This document shows, in pieces, positions 1 through 11,800 of a stretch of 64,000 bases of DNA. The DNA comes from Ziziphus jujuba (taxonomy: Eukaryota; Streptophyta; Magnoliopsida; Rosales; Rhamnaceae): assembly GCF_031755915.1 (NCBI RefSeq), contig NC_083387.1:21409001-21473000 (forward strand), written 5' to 3'. Position numbers and translations under genes: made by a program. Below the pieces are notes generated by a model. The model saw only the letters and a program-made list of their open reading frames with translations, made no database searches and was not told the DNA's origin. Numbering within the stretch: position 1 is the stretch's first letter; each line of letters begins with the position of its first letter.

Positions 1-636
1 GAAATTGGCTTTTTAAAGGTGTGGTTCTAAACTTCTAATAGCAAAAAGTGAAAATATTTGGTAGAATGGAATTCTAAAATGCTGTGGGAAAATGGGATTT
101 TTTAGTAATTAAAGTTAATACCCTCATATGGGTTTTAATTATTATAAAACATTTTTTTTGTTATTTCTGTTGAAAGAGCTATGGTAAATGTTGATATTAT
201 TTTAATATTCTTTTATTTGTTTACTAAGCGTCAATATAAAATTGAAATTTTTACTATCGTATACCAAACACCTTTTTGTTTTTATGATCCAATTATACCA
301 AACACCAATTCATGTTTTTCTTCTTCTTCTTTTTTTATTTTTTTAATTTTTTTTTTTTAATATCCACCAAACCAGGCCTCTATATATGTATGTGGGGAGC
401 TCTTTTTCATTTCTCTCTAAACCATCTCAAACTATTTCTAAATGCATCAACCAAAGCATCTTTTCCGTACCAATGCATAGCATAAAGTTTTCCCATTGGT
501 CTCTGAAAGAAAAAGATCATCTAGTATAGTAATGCCAGCAAAATCATCCATAGGAAAACCCATTAATATCTTCCCTATTTAATTGCTTTAAAATAGGGAA
601 AGGAAAAAATAATCAGAGTGTGGCTTTTGGGAAGCC
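1..636 (+). promoter_or_regulatory. 5' flank of the LHT-like transporter gene
   Basis: AT-rich DNA without a credible ORF. A TATA-like run (tatatatgta, from about 381) sits roughly 250 bp before the transporter ATG and is the best core-promoter candidate. A pyrimidine-rich stretch follows at about 400-425. The long 5' leader this implies is inference. Nothing else is recognisable here. Confidence 0.4.
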
Positions 637-3600
637 ATGGGAGAGGTGGGAATAGAAGTGGGCTGTGTTTCAAATTCTTCAATTCGACACGATTCGATGT
701 TGAAGATGATGAAAAGCTTTGATTCTTCTTCTTCTGTACAAGTCCTCCCCATTACTGATATTCCCACATTAGAATCCTCTCTTCCTTCATCTCCACCTTT
801 AAATCCAATTGAAGCTTGGCTTCCAATCACTGAGTCCAGGAATGGCAATACTTTCTCTGCTATGTTTCATCTTCTTTGTTCAGGAATTGGAATTCAAGCA
901 CTTTCGCTTCCCTTTGCTTTTGCATCTCTTGGATGGTAAGTAATTTTGTTCTATTTGGATTTTTTTTTATTGCGTTTATTTTCTTTTTTTCACCCATAAA
1001 TGCACTCAATTTTGGCTCAAAGATTCAATCCAATTGTTAATCTTGTTCTAGATTATTATCAAAGAGTATTTCAATTAGATTTCTGAAGTAGTTTGATTTT
1101 GTTTAACACACACAAGAAAGAAAATACATTATATGAGCTTGACCACAATATTATATTATATATATATATATATATATAAGATATGAGAGGAATCCAAAAC
1201 TGACCGAATCTCTGGATCTTCCGGAGTTGTGGTGGGTTTTGGAGGGTTTCCTGGCTAGTTCTGGGCACTGCGTGATGTGGATTCCTAGGAAAGGTGGATC
1301 CAAGACTTAAAAGAGTCAACTTTTTATATGTGATTAATTTGTTGATTTGTTTCTTCTTCTTTTTTTCTTTTTTTATTTCTGATAATATTGTTGGTTAATT
1401 TTACGTTCATTAATTATATGATTTGGAATGGCAAGTTCACATTTAAATGCTTTAAGAATATTGCTTTTGACACAAGACAGTACTATTGAGAAAATAATAC
1501 AAACTTGATATAATATATATATATATATATATATGTATTTCAAAATATCTTAATTTTATAAAATTAAATAGATACAAATTAATTATGACAAATAATTGAT
1601 TATTTTCATTTTAATTTGATTTTTTGGCACTTTATCTTAAGTTATAAAATTAAGATATTATTCATTTATATACGTATGTATGTAGGATCGTTAGAATGGC
1701 AAGTTCACATTTAAATGCTTTAAAAAAAATATTGTTTTCGACATAAGATACTATTATTGAGAAAATAATACAAACTTGATTTTATATATATATATATATA
1801 TATTTGAAGATATTTTAATTTTATAAAATTAAATAGTACAAATTAATCATGATAAATTGATTATTTTTATTTTTATTTGATTTTTTGACATTAACTAATA
1901 AAATCAAGATATTATTCATATATGTATGTAAGATCGTTTAATGGTGTAAATGTTTATATCTTTTTTATTGTATAGAAGTTCAAAAGAACAACGATTTTTT
2001 TCAAAAATTTTCATTAATATTATTATATAAAAATAATAATTTTAAAAAAAATATTATTTTTTAAAAATATCTGCAAAATAAAAAAATACGAACATCTCTA
2101 TAATAAAATTTTATTATATATATATATGTATGTCTATGATATATGATAACATATACCATTTACTAATTATTTCAAAAAAGAAAATTCATATGGCTATACA
2201 TGAATTTGGCTATTTATTATATTTACCATATTACTATTATTGTTTTTTATTAAATAAAATTCATACGGCTATACATGAATTTGGCTATTTATTATATTCA
2301 CCATAATACTATTATTGTTTTTTATTTTATTAACACATTGCTTAGATCTAATAGTCCACAATTTTTTTTTTACCTTTTTTTTTTTTTTTTTAATTTCTAT
2401 TGAGATAAGGTAACGCTCTCAGCTACCATCCCTAAGTTTTGGGACCCAGACCCAGCCAAAAGCCAGACCGGTCTACATTGAAACCCGGATTTGGACATAT
2501 ATGAATATTTATTAAACTCCAAAACCCATTTAATTACTCACCTACAATCATTCATATAAGATTCCCCATCTTCTTCCAATCCAAGTACCACCAGTTTCAT
2601 TTTTCTAACAAAAAAACAACAAAAAAAAAAAATGTACCACCAGTTTAATCATGTACCCAAAAAATAAAAAGGTACCAACTATTTTTGTTCTCGATGACTC
2701 ACTCTCAAATGTATTTTTTTTTTTTTTTACCAAAATAAACTCTCTAATTGTAAATTTTTTTTTTTTGGGGTAAATAACTCTCTAATGAATTAATTCACCA
2801 AAAATAAAATTATGTAATGTATTTTGTTACTATGTTACAACTGTTAGTTTATTTTTCACCTACTAGGAGTATAATAATGTAGAAAAAATCGTATTGATAA
2901 AAAATTTATAATTTATTTCCACTATCATTTTTGAGAAATAACAGCTTTATCACTAGGGATCAAGGTGTTTTCATAACAGCTGTACTTACACAGGACGAGT
3001 ACTTCTAGTATGATTCCGGATCATGTAATAATTTTTGAAAAAAAACAAAAAAAATGCTGATGACATCAAAATTACTGTTCAAATCAATATATGAAGCATA
3101 TAGAAGTTAATTAATTTCTTAATTGTTATTTTTGAAGCCAAAAAGAAGGAGACAAAAAAAAAACAAAAAAGCCAGAGTGTGACACATCATGGTGCATTAT
3201 TGAATGAGTGCAGGGTATGGGGCATGATAAGCATTTCGGTGACATTTGTGTGGCAGCTCTACACCACATCGCTTCTCATCAAACTTCATGAATCTCCCTC
3301 TAGACCTCGCTGCAGCAGATACCTCCTCCTGGCAATAACTGCTTTTGGTTGGTACAACCATTTCTTTACGATCATACTTTCTATTCAATTAGAAGGGTCT
3401 AATTTATTAAACTAGTAATCCAACAGTAACAGTAACAGCCACCTTTTTTCTTAGACAATCATTTTGAATTTAAATCTTTTTCATTTTAACATAAAAATAT
3501 AATAAAGATAAATTTTTTAATAAAACTGTCTATGCCCATGACAAAATTATTCCTGCTCAACCATTGAAATTATCCGCATTATTGATAAAATTGTGACTTA

Positions 3601-5299
3601 ACCAACAAAATGTTAAAACCAAATTGGTACATATTTTTCAGGCACAAAGTTGGGGAAACTGCTATCCATATTCCCAGTAATGTATCTATCAGGGGGAACA
3701 TGTGTGATGCTGATCATCACAGGAGGTGGGACCATGCAGCTTCTGTTTAAAACCTTGTGTCGCGAAGCAGCAGATTGCCATGCCAAGTCATTGAGCGGTG
3801 CAGAGTGGTTCTTGGTGTTCACCTCCTTGGCAATAGCCATGGCGCAGCTTCCCAACTTGAATTCTATAGCCAAAACGTCTTTAGTCGGTGCCATCATGGC
3901 TTTGGGCTATTGTACGCTTCTTTGGGCCCTTTCTATCAGCATGGATAGGCCCAAAGACATTTCGTACGAACCACTCGTAAAGAAAGAGTCTGGTGTGGAT
4001 ATGTTTGGTGGAATTTTGAGTGCAATAGGGATCATTGTTCTTTGCTTCAGAGGCCACAATGTTGTGCTTGAGATTCAGGTCAGCAGAATTCATCCTTTTT
4101 TGGCTTATTTATTTATTCGGAATTCAAATTTGAGAAATGGGTTTTGAGTCTAGATTTTGGTATCTGCTCAGAATTTCACCTTGTTTGTTGCCTGTGGCAC
4201 AATTTGAGTATCCAAAACCAAACTTGTATATATACCAAAAGTTAGCATGTCATTTATAAAAAATTTACCAAAAGTTAGCATGTCACATTATAAAAAATTT
4301 CCCTTGTTTTTTTTTTAATTTTTCAAATTGTTTTTGTCATTCTTTCTTTCTCACCATTTAAACTTTGCGGTTTCCATCCAAATTTTGTAAATTTTAAAAC
4401 ATTAATTTTACTATATTAATAAGAGGTCTAGGAATAACGATTACTCAAAGAAAATAATTTATGATATTTAATACTAGTTTTTGAACTCCGCAAAGCTATG
4501 TTCAATTGACAATAGCTAACTAGTAAGTTTTAATTGTTATTATATTTGTATATCAAATAAGCCAAAAATATCCCAATTGACGCAGGGGACATTGCCTTCA
4601 GATTCAAAACAACCATCCCGCAAGACAATGTGGAGAGCGGTCAAAATCTCATATACACTAATAGTCATGTGCTTGTTTTCCCTAGCAATAGCAGGATTTT
4701 GGGCTTACGGAGACGAGGTAAACAAAAAAATCAACTATCATATATGCTTTCTTGTACCATTATTTACATTGACATATACTTACAAACATATCCCAAATGA
4801 ATTATTGTCACAGATACTCTTTAATGGAACAATATTGACTGCTATTTTGAAAATCCACGGTGATAAAATCTCCAAATCCATGATGATACTAATTTGCATA
4901 CAAATAATCATAAGCTGCTTATGCACTTTCCAAATCTATGCCATGGTCGTTTTCGACAACTTAGAGTTTAGGTATATCAGCAGCAAGAAAAAGAAGTGCC
5001 CATGGTGGGTTCGAACTTGTATTCGGCTTTTCTTTGGAGGGCTGGCTTTCTTCATAGCTGTGACTTTTCCGTTTTTGGGTAGCTTGGCTCCTCTTATTGG
5101 AGGCATGACAATGCCTTTGACTTATGTTTATCCATGTTTCATGTGGATAGCAATAAAGAAACCAAGCTCCAAGAGTGCAATGTGGTGGGTTAATCTGGCT
5201 TTGGGTTGCTTGGGAGTGATCTTGAGTGTCTTATTAGTTGCTGCAGCCATTTGGAATTTGTCGGATAAAGGCTTAAATGCCAATTTTTTTGACCCTTAA
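637..5299 (+). CDS. Lysine/histidine transporter-like (LHT/AATL1-type) amino-acid permease, intact
   Basis: Amino-acid/H+ symporter of the AAAP family, expected in the plasma membrane; closest in my recognition to lysine histidine transporter-like 8. Proposed exons 637-935, 3214-3347, 3642-4078, 4586-4717 and 4814-5299 give 495 aa in one frame with GT-AG borders. A soluble N-terminus of about 70 residues leads into AWLPITESRNGN. About ten or eleven membrane segments follow, with family landmarks LPFAFASLGW, FVWQLYTT, MYLSGGTCVMLI, AQLPNLNSIA, FQIYAMVVFDNLE, PLIGGMTMPLTYVYPCFMW and a C-terminal NANFFDP. Exon 1 ends after two bases of a Trp codon that exon 2 completes. Intron 4 (4718-4813) is exactly 96 nt and open in this copy, so it could be read through. 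I treat it as an intron because family members have only a short loop there and the duplicate copy has a stop in it. Substrate is not predictable from sequence. Confidence 0.85.
1426..1940. repeat. Diverged tandem duplication (period about 268 bp)
   Basis: Two copies start with gaatggcaagttcacattta at 1426 and 1694. They stay collinear through a TA microsatellite, a taattttataaaattaaat stretch and an end near atgtatgtaagatcgtt. Point changes and indels between the copies show the duplication is not recent. Confidence 0.85.
2181..2330. repeat. Tandem duplication (period 75 bp)
   Basis: The stretch aaaattcatatggctataca recurs 75 bp downstream with a single change near its middle (cat-atgg versus cat-acgg). 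It is followed in both copies by gaatttggctatttattata. It lies inside the transporter's intron 1. Confidence 0.85.
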
Positions 5300-7361
5300 T
5301 ATTAGTGGTATTTGGTTACAAAAAAAAAAAAAAAAAAAAAAATATCACTAAAAAGTAAGGTTCAAAATATCTTGTAAAGATGAACTTATTGAATGTCTTG
5401 AAACGGAAATATTATCAATATATCACTTTTAGAAATATGAAAATATCAAATAATATTTTATAATTAACCCTTCAAAAATAGAAAAATTTTGTGAAATAAA
5501 AAAAAAATTTATGGGTATTTCAAAACTTGCTAATAATTGGAATTATGGAATATATATATAAATATATAGTGGTCAAAGTTTTGGAAAGACCCATGATGTA
5601 TAAAATAGTCGCAGCTTATGTGGTTGCCATGTTGAAGATCATTTTGCAGATAATCATTTTCTTTTTTTTTTTTTTGTCTATATGTATTTTTTATCAACTT
5701 AATTTTCTTGTATAACATCTTTGATAATATTTATGGTTCAATTTTTTTTTATTTTTTTTTTGGGAGACTAAGAATACATGAATGATAAATAACTATTCTA
5801 ATTTTGTAATGGTAGTATAAAAATAAAAAAATTAAACAAAAATCTATCAAATTGAAACTTGCTTTATATGCAGGTGCCGCTTGGTAATATGTTATTAGCT
5901 TTTATTGTAAGTTGCTTATGTCAAATATTAGCTAACAATTGTTATAGTTTGTTAGGCATGTTAAACAGTTATAAATTAGAAAATAAAAAGGAAAAAATAA
6001 TAAAAAACTAAAACGAACACAATTTGAAAGTGTATTTAATTTGGTATTTAAGTTTTCTTCTTTCTTAATTTTATTGTTAATATAGATACTTAGTAAATTC
6101 TAACCACCACTAATTAATTTTGATATAAATAAATTATACACAATTAGATAAAAAAATTAAAATTAAAATTAAAACTAAAACTAAAAATCAATCATGTTAC
6201 AAAACAGCACCTTAAATTTAATCTTTTTATTTTCTGTTTTATCTTTTTTTCATTTTTCTTTTTGAAACTTGTAACTAGTTTTTTTTTTTTTTTGTAGCTA
6301 GCTAGATAAATAAAATAAAAATAAAAATAAAATAAAAGAAAAAACATGATAATTATTTGAAACAAAAGCCAACACTTAATGGAATAGTAAGTAATTATTA
6401 GAAACCTTCATTTGGCGCCTATAAACACCAAGTCACATGACGGTCTAGAAGTTAATGCATGTTGGGTATGCTTTTATTGGTGAATATTTTAATAACATTT
6501 GACATATTTACTTATGAAAACAAAAATTATTTTGCAATTTATAGAATTGAAAAACGTGCAGCATGCTTCAAATCAAGTAACAACAATTTCAAATCAATGA
6601 GCAGAAAAATTTTTACTAAAGCTTTCCTGAAATAAAAAAAAGTCTGCCCTTCTTAGGTATTTGTTATCCGTATTAATACTTAGGAGAAATTATTTAATAA
6701 ATCAGTCTTATATATATAGTTTCTTTCTTACAAACATATGAATGCTATATAAATTTGAATTCCATATAAATGTAGATCGGATCAACTGGATAATTCCTCC
6801 CACAAACAAAATTAATTAGTGTATTATTAGGTATTAATTGATAAGCAAATTTGAAAAACTCCGACCAGATCCACGTGATTCGTACAATGAAACCATTACA
6901 AGATCCCGATCTCGAAACTACGTATAAATATATATATATATATATATATATCAGCTACCAAGACTTCAAAACCTCTTGATGAGTGCATGCATGCAGACCG
7001 TCCACACCGACCATTTTTTGATTTTTGAACCTAATTAACCATGGCCCACAAGCACCCGCCATCTTACCATGTAAAGCCCTATTCAACGCAAATTCTATCT
7101 CTCTCTCTCTCTCATTTTTCTCTCTTTAAGAGGTGTATATTCCCATGATTTTCCTAATGCCGTTTGCTTTCTTTCACTACTAAATTGTAAGACCATATCT
7201 TCGAGTAGAATCCACTTCTTCTCCTATAAATACCCCAACACTTTCTAGCTCTCAAAACATCACCAAGCTATCAGCTGCGTATCACCAATATTGTCAATAG
7301 CTCTTGTTGAAAGGCTTTAGCTTAATTTCCATAGTCTTGCTCGCTTGCCAAGTTCAGCATT
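5300..7361. other. Intergenic region between transporter and dehydrin 1
   Basis: AT-rich, with no gene. A poly(A) run lies at about 5321-5342, right after the transporter stop. The block corresponds to 45517-50421 in the second copy, where a MITE and a gene-fragment block are inserted. The last 500 bp is the dehydrin promoter, entered separately. A TA microsatellite lies at 6921-6950. Confidence 0.7.
6861..7232 (+). promoter_or_regulatory. Dehydrin 1 promoter: DRE/CRT, ABRE/G-box and TATA box
   Basis: CACGTG at 6872-6877 is an ABRE/G-box core, with CCGAC at 6861-6865 beside it. ACCGAC at 7006-7011 is a DRE/CRT core. A consensus TATA box, tataaata, lies at 7225-7232, about 130 bp before the ATG. 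The CACGTG, ACCGAC and TATA elements are conserved in the duplicate promoter (49985-49990, 50101-50106, 50285-50292). In dehydrin promoters these sites are known targets of ABF/AREB and DREB/CBF factors; regulation here is inferred. Confidence 0.7.
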
Positions 7362-8071
7362 ATGTCAGATAAGCACCACCAAGAGAATGAAAGTGAGAAA
7401 AATGTTGCCGAAGAATCAAATGGTTGTGGGATGTTTGATTTCTTGAAAAGGAAAGAAAACGAGAAATCTGAGAAACCCCAACATGACAAAGATACGGGCA
7501 TGGCAGATGTCCAACAGTCATATGGCGATGACTCTAGCTCGGTAATCTCTCTCACCTATCTCATTTTAAAACGATCTGATAGTTTTAAAATGACAAGATT
7601 TAAATTTGTTGTCACATATATATGTAGTGGATTGAGAAGTGTATGTGTATATGATTTTTCAACTAATTTTTTTGGTGCTTACGCTGCTTGAAATATTTGC
7701 AGTCTAGTAGTGACGAAGAAGGAGAGTCTGGGGAGAAGAAGAAGAAGAAGAAGGGGATAAAGGACAAGATCAAAGACAAGATGTCAGGTAAAAAGGAAGA
7801 TCATCATGAGGATCCTCAGCATGCAACTACTCCAGCTGAGAAAACCTGTGACAATGCACACGTGGAAGTGACTCACCCAGAGGAAAAGGGATTTATAGAG
7901 AAGATCAAAGACAAGCTTCCCGGACAGCACAAGAAACCTGAAGATAGTGCTTCTGTAGAATGTGCTGCTCATGGACGTTCCCCAGAAGGTGAGAAAAAAG
8001 GAATCTTGGAGAAGATCAAAGAGAAACTGCCCGTTGGTCATAAGAACGAAGAGAAAAAGCATGAAAACTGA
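7362..8071 (+). CDS. Acidic F/S/K3 dehydrin (group 2 LEA protein), copy 1
   Basis: Intrinsically disordered stress protein that protects membranes and enzymes during dehydration or cold. Exons 7362-7541 and 7703-8071 are joined in phase 0 and give 182 aa. An F-segment (MFDFLKRK) lies at about residues 23-33. A serine tract with an acidic tail (SSSSSSDEE) at 58-66 forms the S-segment and is split by the intron, a placement typical of SKn dehydrins. Three lysine-rich K-segments follow at about 76-89 (GIKDKIKDKMSG), 121-134 (GFIEKIKDKLPG) and 158-172 (GILEKIKEKLPVG). There is no signal peptide and no Y-segment, so location is cytosol/nucleus. The duplicate at 50422-51129 is 180 aa, the difference being a shorter lysine run before K-segment 1. 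Confidence 0.95.
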
Positions 8072-9483
8072 AAATGCAATTCGATTGAATAAAAAGTGTC
8101 AATCTTGGCAGCCTATATGTTTGCTTGTTTTGTAATTTCATGTCCTATGTAATTTTCTTGTCCTTGTATTTTCTTGTCCTGGACTTGTACTTTCTTTTGC
8201 TTAATGAATTAGAAAATCCAGTTTCGAAGCTCCTGAATGCTACTTAGTTTCATGCATTGAAAGAAATATTTGGTCCAATCCACCCAAGACATTTTTCTTC
8301 AAATCCTGAATCACATTAACCATATATACTTTATAAGCCATCATAAAATCACATCGGTTGTCGCAAAATTTGAAGAATAAAATTCACCAACTAAGAAATC
8401 TTTAACTAAAATAAGAGCTAAGTCCAAATAAGCTTAATACTCCACAAAAGCCTCTATAAGGTAAGAGCTAAGTCCAAATAAGCTTAACACTCCACAAAAG
8501 CCCCCAACTAACACCTAGACATTTAAGATGCAGCATTCACAATTAAACATACAAGAAAAACAACGGCTGCAGAGTACAAGTATCATTATCGAAGGACAGT
8601 AGTCCATACATATTTCACACGCATACAAAAAAAGGAAAACAATCCATACACACATTTCACAAGCACACAGACAGAGAAGATTGCAGAAACCAGTAAAATA
8701 AATCAGGTAAAAAAAAAAAAAAAATAGCACTACGAAATTCTGTTCATGCATTTCATCATCACAGAGGAAAACTTCAAAACATTAGAAGCAAACATCATAT
8801 ACATAGAGGCTTTCACCACCATAACATGAAGTGCTTGAACATCTTCATAGAGTCAGTAATATACATTTCATTGAGCTGGCAATAAAATGATGAGTCCAAA
8901 GAGATTGTTAATTAACCACTGCAAAATACTTCCCAAAAGATAATTAAAAAACCCCTGCAAACAGGAGGCATAAAATGCATTTACATGTTAAAATGATAGA
9001 CAATGATAGGCATTTCATACACTGGTATATACAACTGTACAGGCCTGTTTGAACAAACAATGAGAGCCTGTATAAAGTGAAACTTCTGTTTACCAATTTC
9101 AACATCACATAAAAATGTTAATTTGTGCAGTCCACACTCTGCAAATAGGAATTGTCTTATACTCCTTGCAGGAGTTCACAACAAATTTGCGTTGTTCACA
9201 CCGCTACAAATACAACATTCCCAAAGAAAAATCATAAATAAATTTATGTACAATTTCACTGATTCAAATTTCTACAGAAATCATTTTGAAGGCAACTCGA
9301 TAATCAATATCATATACTCAATAAACCGAAATTTTTACAAGTAAAACGGGAGTCAATTTTCACCATATTTCATAGATAAGAGTCAAAGATACCGTCGGAA
9401 TTCCTCGACATCTTGAGATAGAGTACTTGACGACATCTAAATGTCCAAAATCTGGACCCCACATAAATAAGTGAAGTATTCAC
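8072..9483. other. Dehydrin 1 3' flank, no gene recognised
   Basis: The 3' UTR carries repeated ttcttgtcc pyrimidine runs and probably ends near the taatgaatta at 8200-8210. A tandem duplication with a unit of about 52 bp (taagagctaagtccaaataa) lies at about 8410-8505 and is also present in the second copy, so it predates the segmental duplication. About 550 bp at 8508-9053 has no counterpart in copy 2. Confidence 0.6.
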
Positions 9484-9766
9484 CTATAGATACAGGAATT
9501 CGTCAAATTAGAGGGCTTGCCGAGTTTGCTGCTCCTCAGGGTGACAGAGCATGTGATTCTTCTATAAAACTTGGACTTCATAAACTTTTCCAAAATGTAG
9601 GCCCTCGACCTCATCACAAACGTAAGTTCAATGGCACTACCAAATTCTCTTGATTATCTCTCGCACCTCCAATAAACTATAGCCCACCATAAACAGGAAC
9701 TTGATGTCCTAATACTGTCGTCAAGACTCTCCGGGGTTTTTTCCTCTTCTCATAGAACTTCTTCAT

Positions 9767-11264
9767 CAATTATTCCATATATCACAGAGACATAAAGAGA
9801 AAATCAGCTCCAAGATAGCTATAGCATAACAAATCACTGGGGGGAAAATTTACAAACATTGAAGCTCTTCAACTGAATTGGTACAAATTTCTTGAAGGTT
9901 TGCCCACAAACAGTAACAACATCTTGGAAACGATATCTGACTCAAGCCAGAATCCCAATCCACCTAACCCATGTAAGAATTAGCCTTCCTAATAGCAAAC
10001 CAAAGAACAGGTATCATCTATATTTTAAATTAAAAGCCTTTTTAACTAGTAACCCAACAGGCCAACTCAGCTAAATTCTGTCCCGAGAACACGCAGGCCA
10101 GTGAAAAGGGGAGCTCTAGTCTTTATCGTTGTTCACATGGCAGTTGGGTTGATTATCGTATAAATTTTTTCTTGGAGATTTCATGTTACATGTACACAAA
10201 TAAAACTAAGAAAACATTATATGTCATAACATATTTAATATTTTATCCCCTAGTAAATATATATACACAGTTATATACTTTCTGTATCACCATACAAGCT
10301 AGAAAATATTTGGCAGCAGTAAATTTTATTTTCTTATGAATATTCTTTATGCGAAATTACAAGTTATATTCGTGAAGGAATAATTACCAAAATGAAAATA
10401 TTAAAATGGCTTATGTATATTGTATTGTGTCGATGTATAAATACACATTTGGACACTTATCATAGTCCTTATCTTATACAACTACTAATGTATCACTTTG
10501 TATGGCTAACTACAATACCTAATATAAGATTGATGAAGAAATCGTGAATAGAATGGGCTAAATACCGTAATTTTGCCTAAATACAATTCCATTTAATCTT
10601 TTTATTGGAAAAAAAAAATTATATTAAGAAAAAATGTGGATTACTCTTCTTGGACAGTCGTCTATATTCACTCCATTTGCAGCAAACCAAACAAAGGCAA
10701 AAAGGACCACAAACCAAATCGTACAATCACCGTTCTTTTTTCTTTTTTTCTTTTTTTTTCTTTTTTTTTTTATATATATATTAGACAACTTTCATTATTA
10801 ATTCATGGAGGATATTAAAAAATAATAATAAAATAAAAACCCAACAACAACAACACCACCACCATGCAGTTTCTCGTAATACCATCAACGGAATTTGACG
10901 TTTTCTCTAAACCATGTGATCAAATAATTAGAAAAAGACAGAAAAAGGTTGGTCAAAGGCAAACCCAATTTTCGCAGCAAACCCACGCTTCCCAATGAGA
11001 GCAGGCTTACAGGAAATTATGACAATTTACAGCAAACAAGGCTTTTCAGTCGCCCGATAAAGACCAAACTGACCCCTAACCCTCAACACTGAACGTCTCC
11101 TAAAACCACTTGAAATGACCTTGTTACCCCAAGGGTGTTTATGTAGTTTCCACAGATACCAACAGGGATAAAATAGACTATCAAATTTCTATTTTCTTAT
11201 TGGCTAGCATAATTCTTCTAATTTCAAAAATATAATTACAATAATTTGTTTTTTTGGTTGCGTA
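9767..11264. other. Former intron 2 of the dead LEA_2 gene
   Basis: This region is collinear with 52337-53893 of the intact gene, including the motif gtttccacagataccaacag near 11150 and the pyrimidine-rich tract at 10735-10770. It carries no coding sequence. Confidence 0.75.
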
Positions 11265-11282
11265 CCTGAACAGAAGGAACTT

Positions 11283-11800
11283 TTAAAAAACTAATAATTA
11301 CGTATCATCTATACCAACTATATATTTATATAGTTTCAACTTTTTCTTTAATACAATGACCTTTGTACATATATATGTTGGATTTTTGTGTATGTGAATC
11401 TTTATCAATATGAGTAATTTAGGCTATATTATATCGATATCTAATGATAGTGGATATTAATATATTTTATTTAGAAATGATATTTAGCCATTAAATAAAT
11501 TTAAAAAAACAAGTAAAAAGAAAATCCTAATGGACGAGGCTTTAGGAGGAGGTTGGACCCACAGTTCTTTCTTTCCAACCATATTTTAAAAACCTAATGG
11601 TAACCTACCATCTATACCGACAATATCTCTACACAACTTCACGTTTTTTGGTGCACAACCCTTATACACGTATATGTTAGATTCTCCTTGTGTGAATCTT
11701 CACCAATATTAGTAATTTATGCTCTATCACATCGAATATTTAATGATAGTGGATATCTATGTGGTTTGTTTAGGATGATATATAGAGTACTTAAATCCAT
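11283..11800. repeat. Two diverged tandem copies of an LTR-like block, period about 305 bp
   Basis: Copies begin at about 11283 and 11588 with tttaaaaa(a/c)ctaat. They share catctatacc, atatatgtt(g/a)gatt, a tgtgaatctt stretch and aatgatagtggatat. They sit at the left edge of the copia remnant. They may be remains of its LTR or of an older repeat; I found no matching block at the right edge. Confidence 0.6.

Larger units (their letters stand above)
936..3213 (+). other. Large intron 1 of the transporter gene
   Basis: This 2.3-kb intron is AT-rich and holds TA microsatellites near 1150-1180, 1515-1535 and 1785-1803. It also holds two direct tandem duplications, entered separately. No coding similarity is visible. 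A GC-richer stretch at about 2395-2500 resembles a degraded repeat but I cannot place it. Confidence 0.7.

Noticed and set aside
588..848. Minus-strand ORF of 86 codons over transporter exon 1
   Set aside because: Antisense shadow of a conserved coding exon; no family resemblance.
5005..5025. gggttcgaact resembles a tRNA B box
   Set aside because: It lies inside the conserved WVRTCIR coding segment of the transporter. No A box or acceptor-stem pairing is found around it.
8515..8751. Cys-rich minus-strand ORF near dehydrin 1
   Set aside because: Low-complexity F/L/C-rich translation of a T-rich region. It has no counterpart in copy 2 and no family match.
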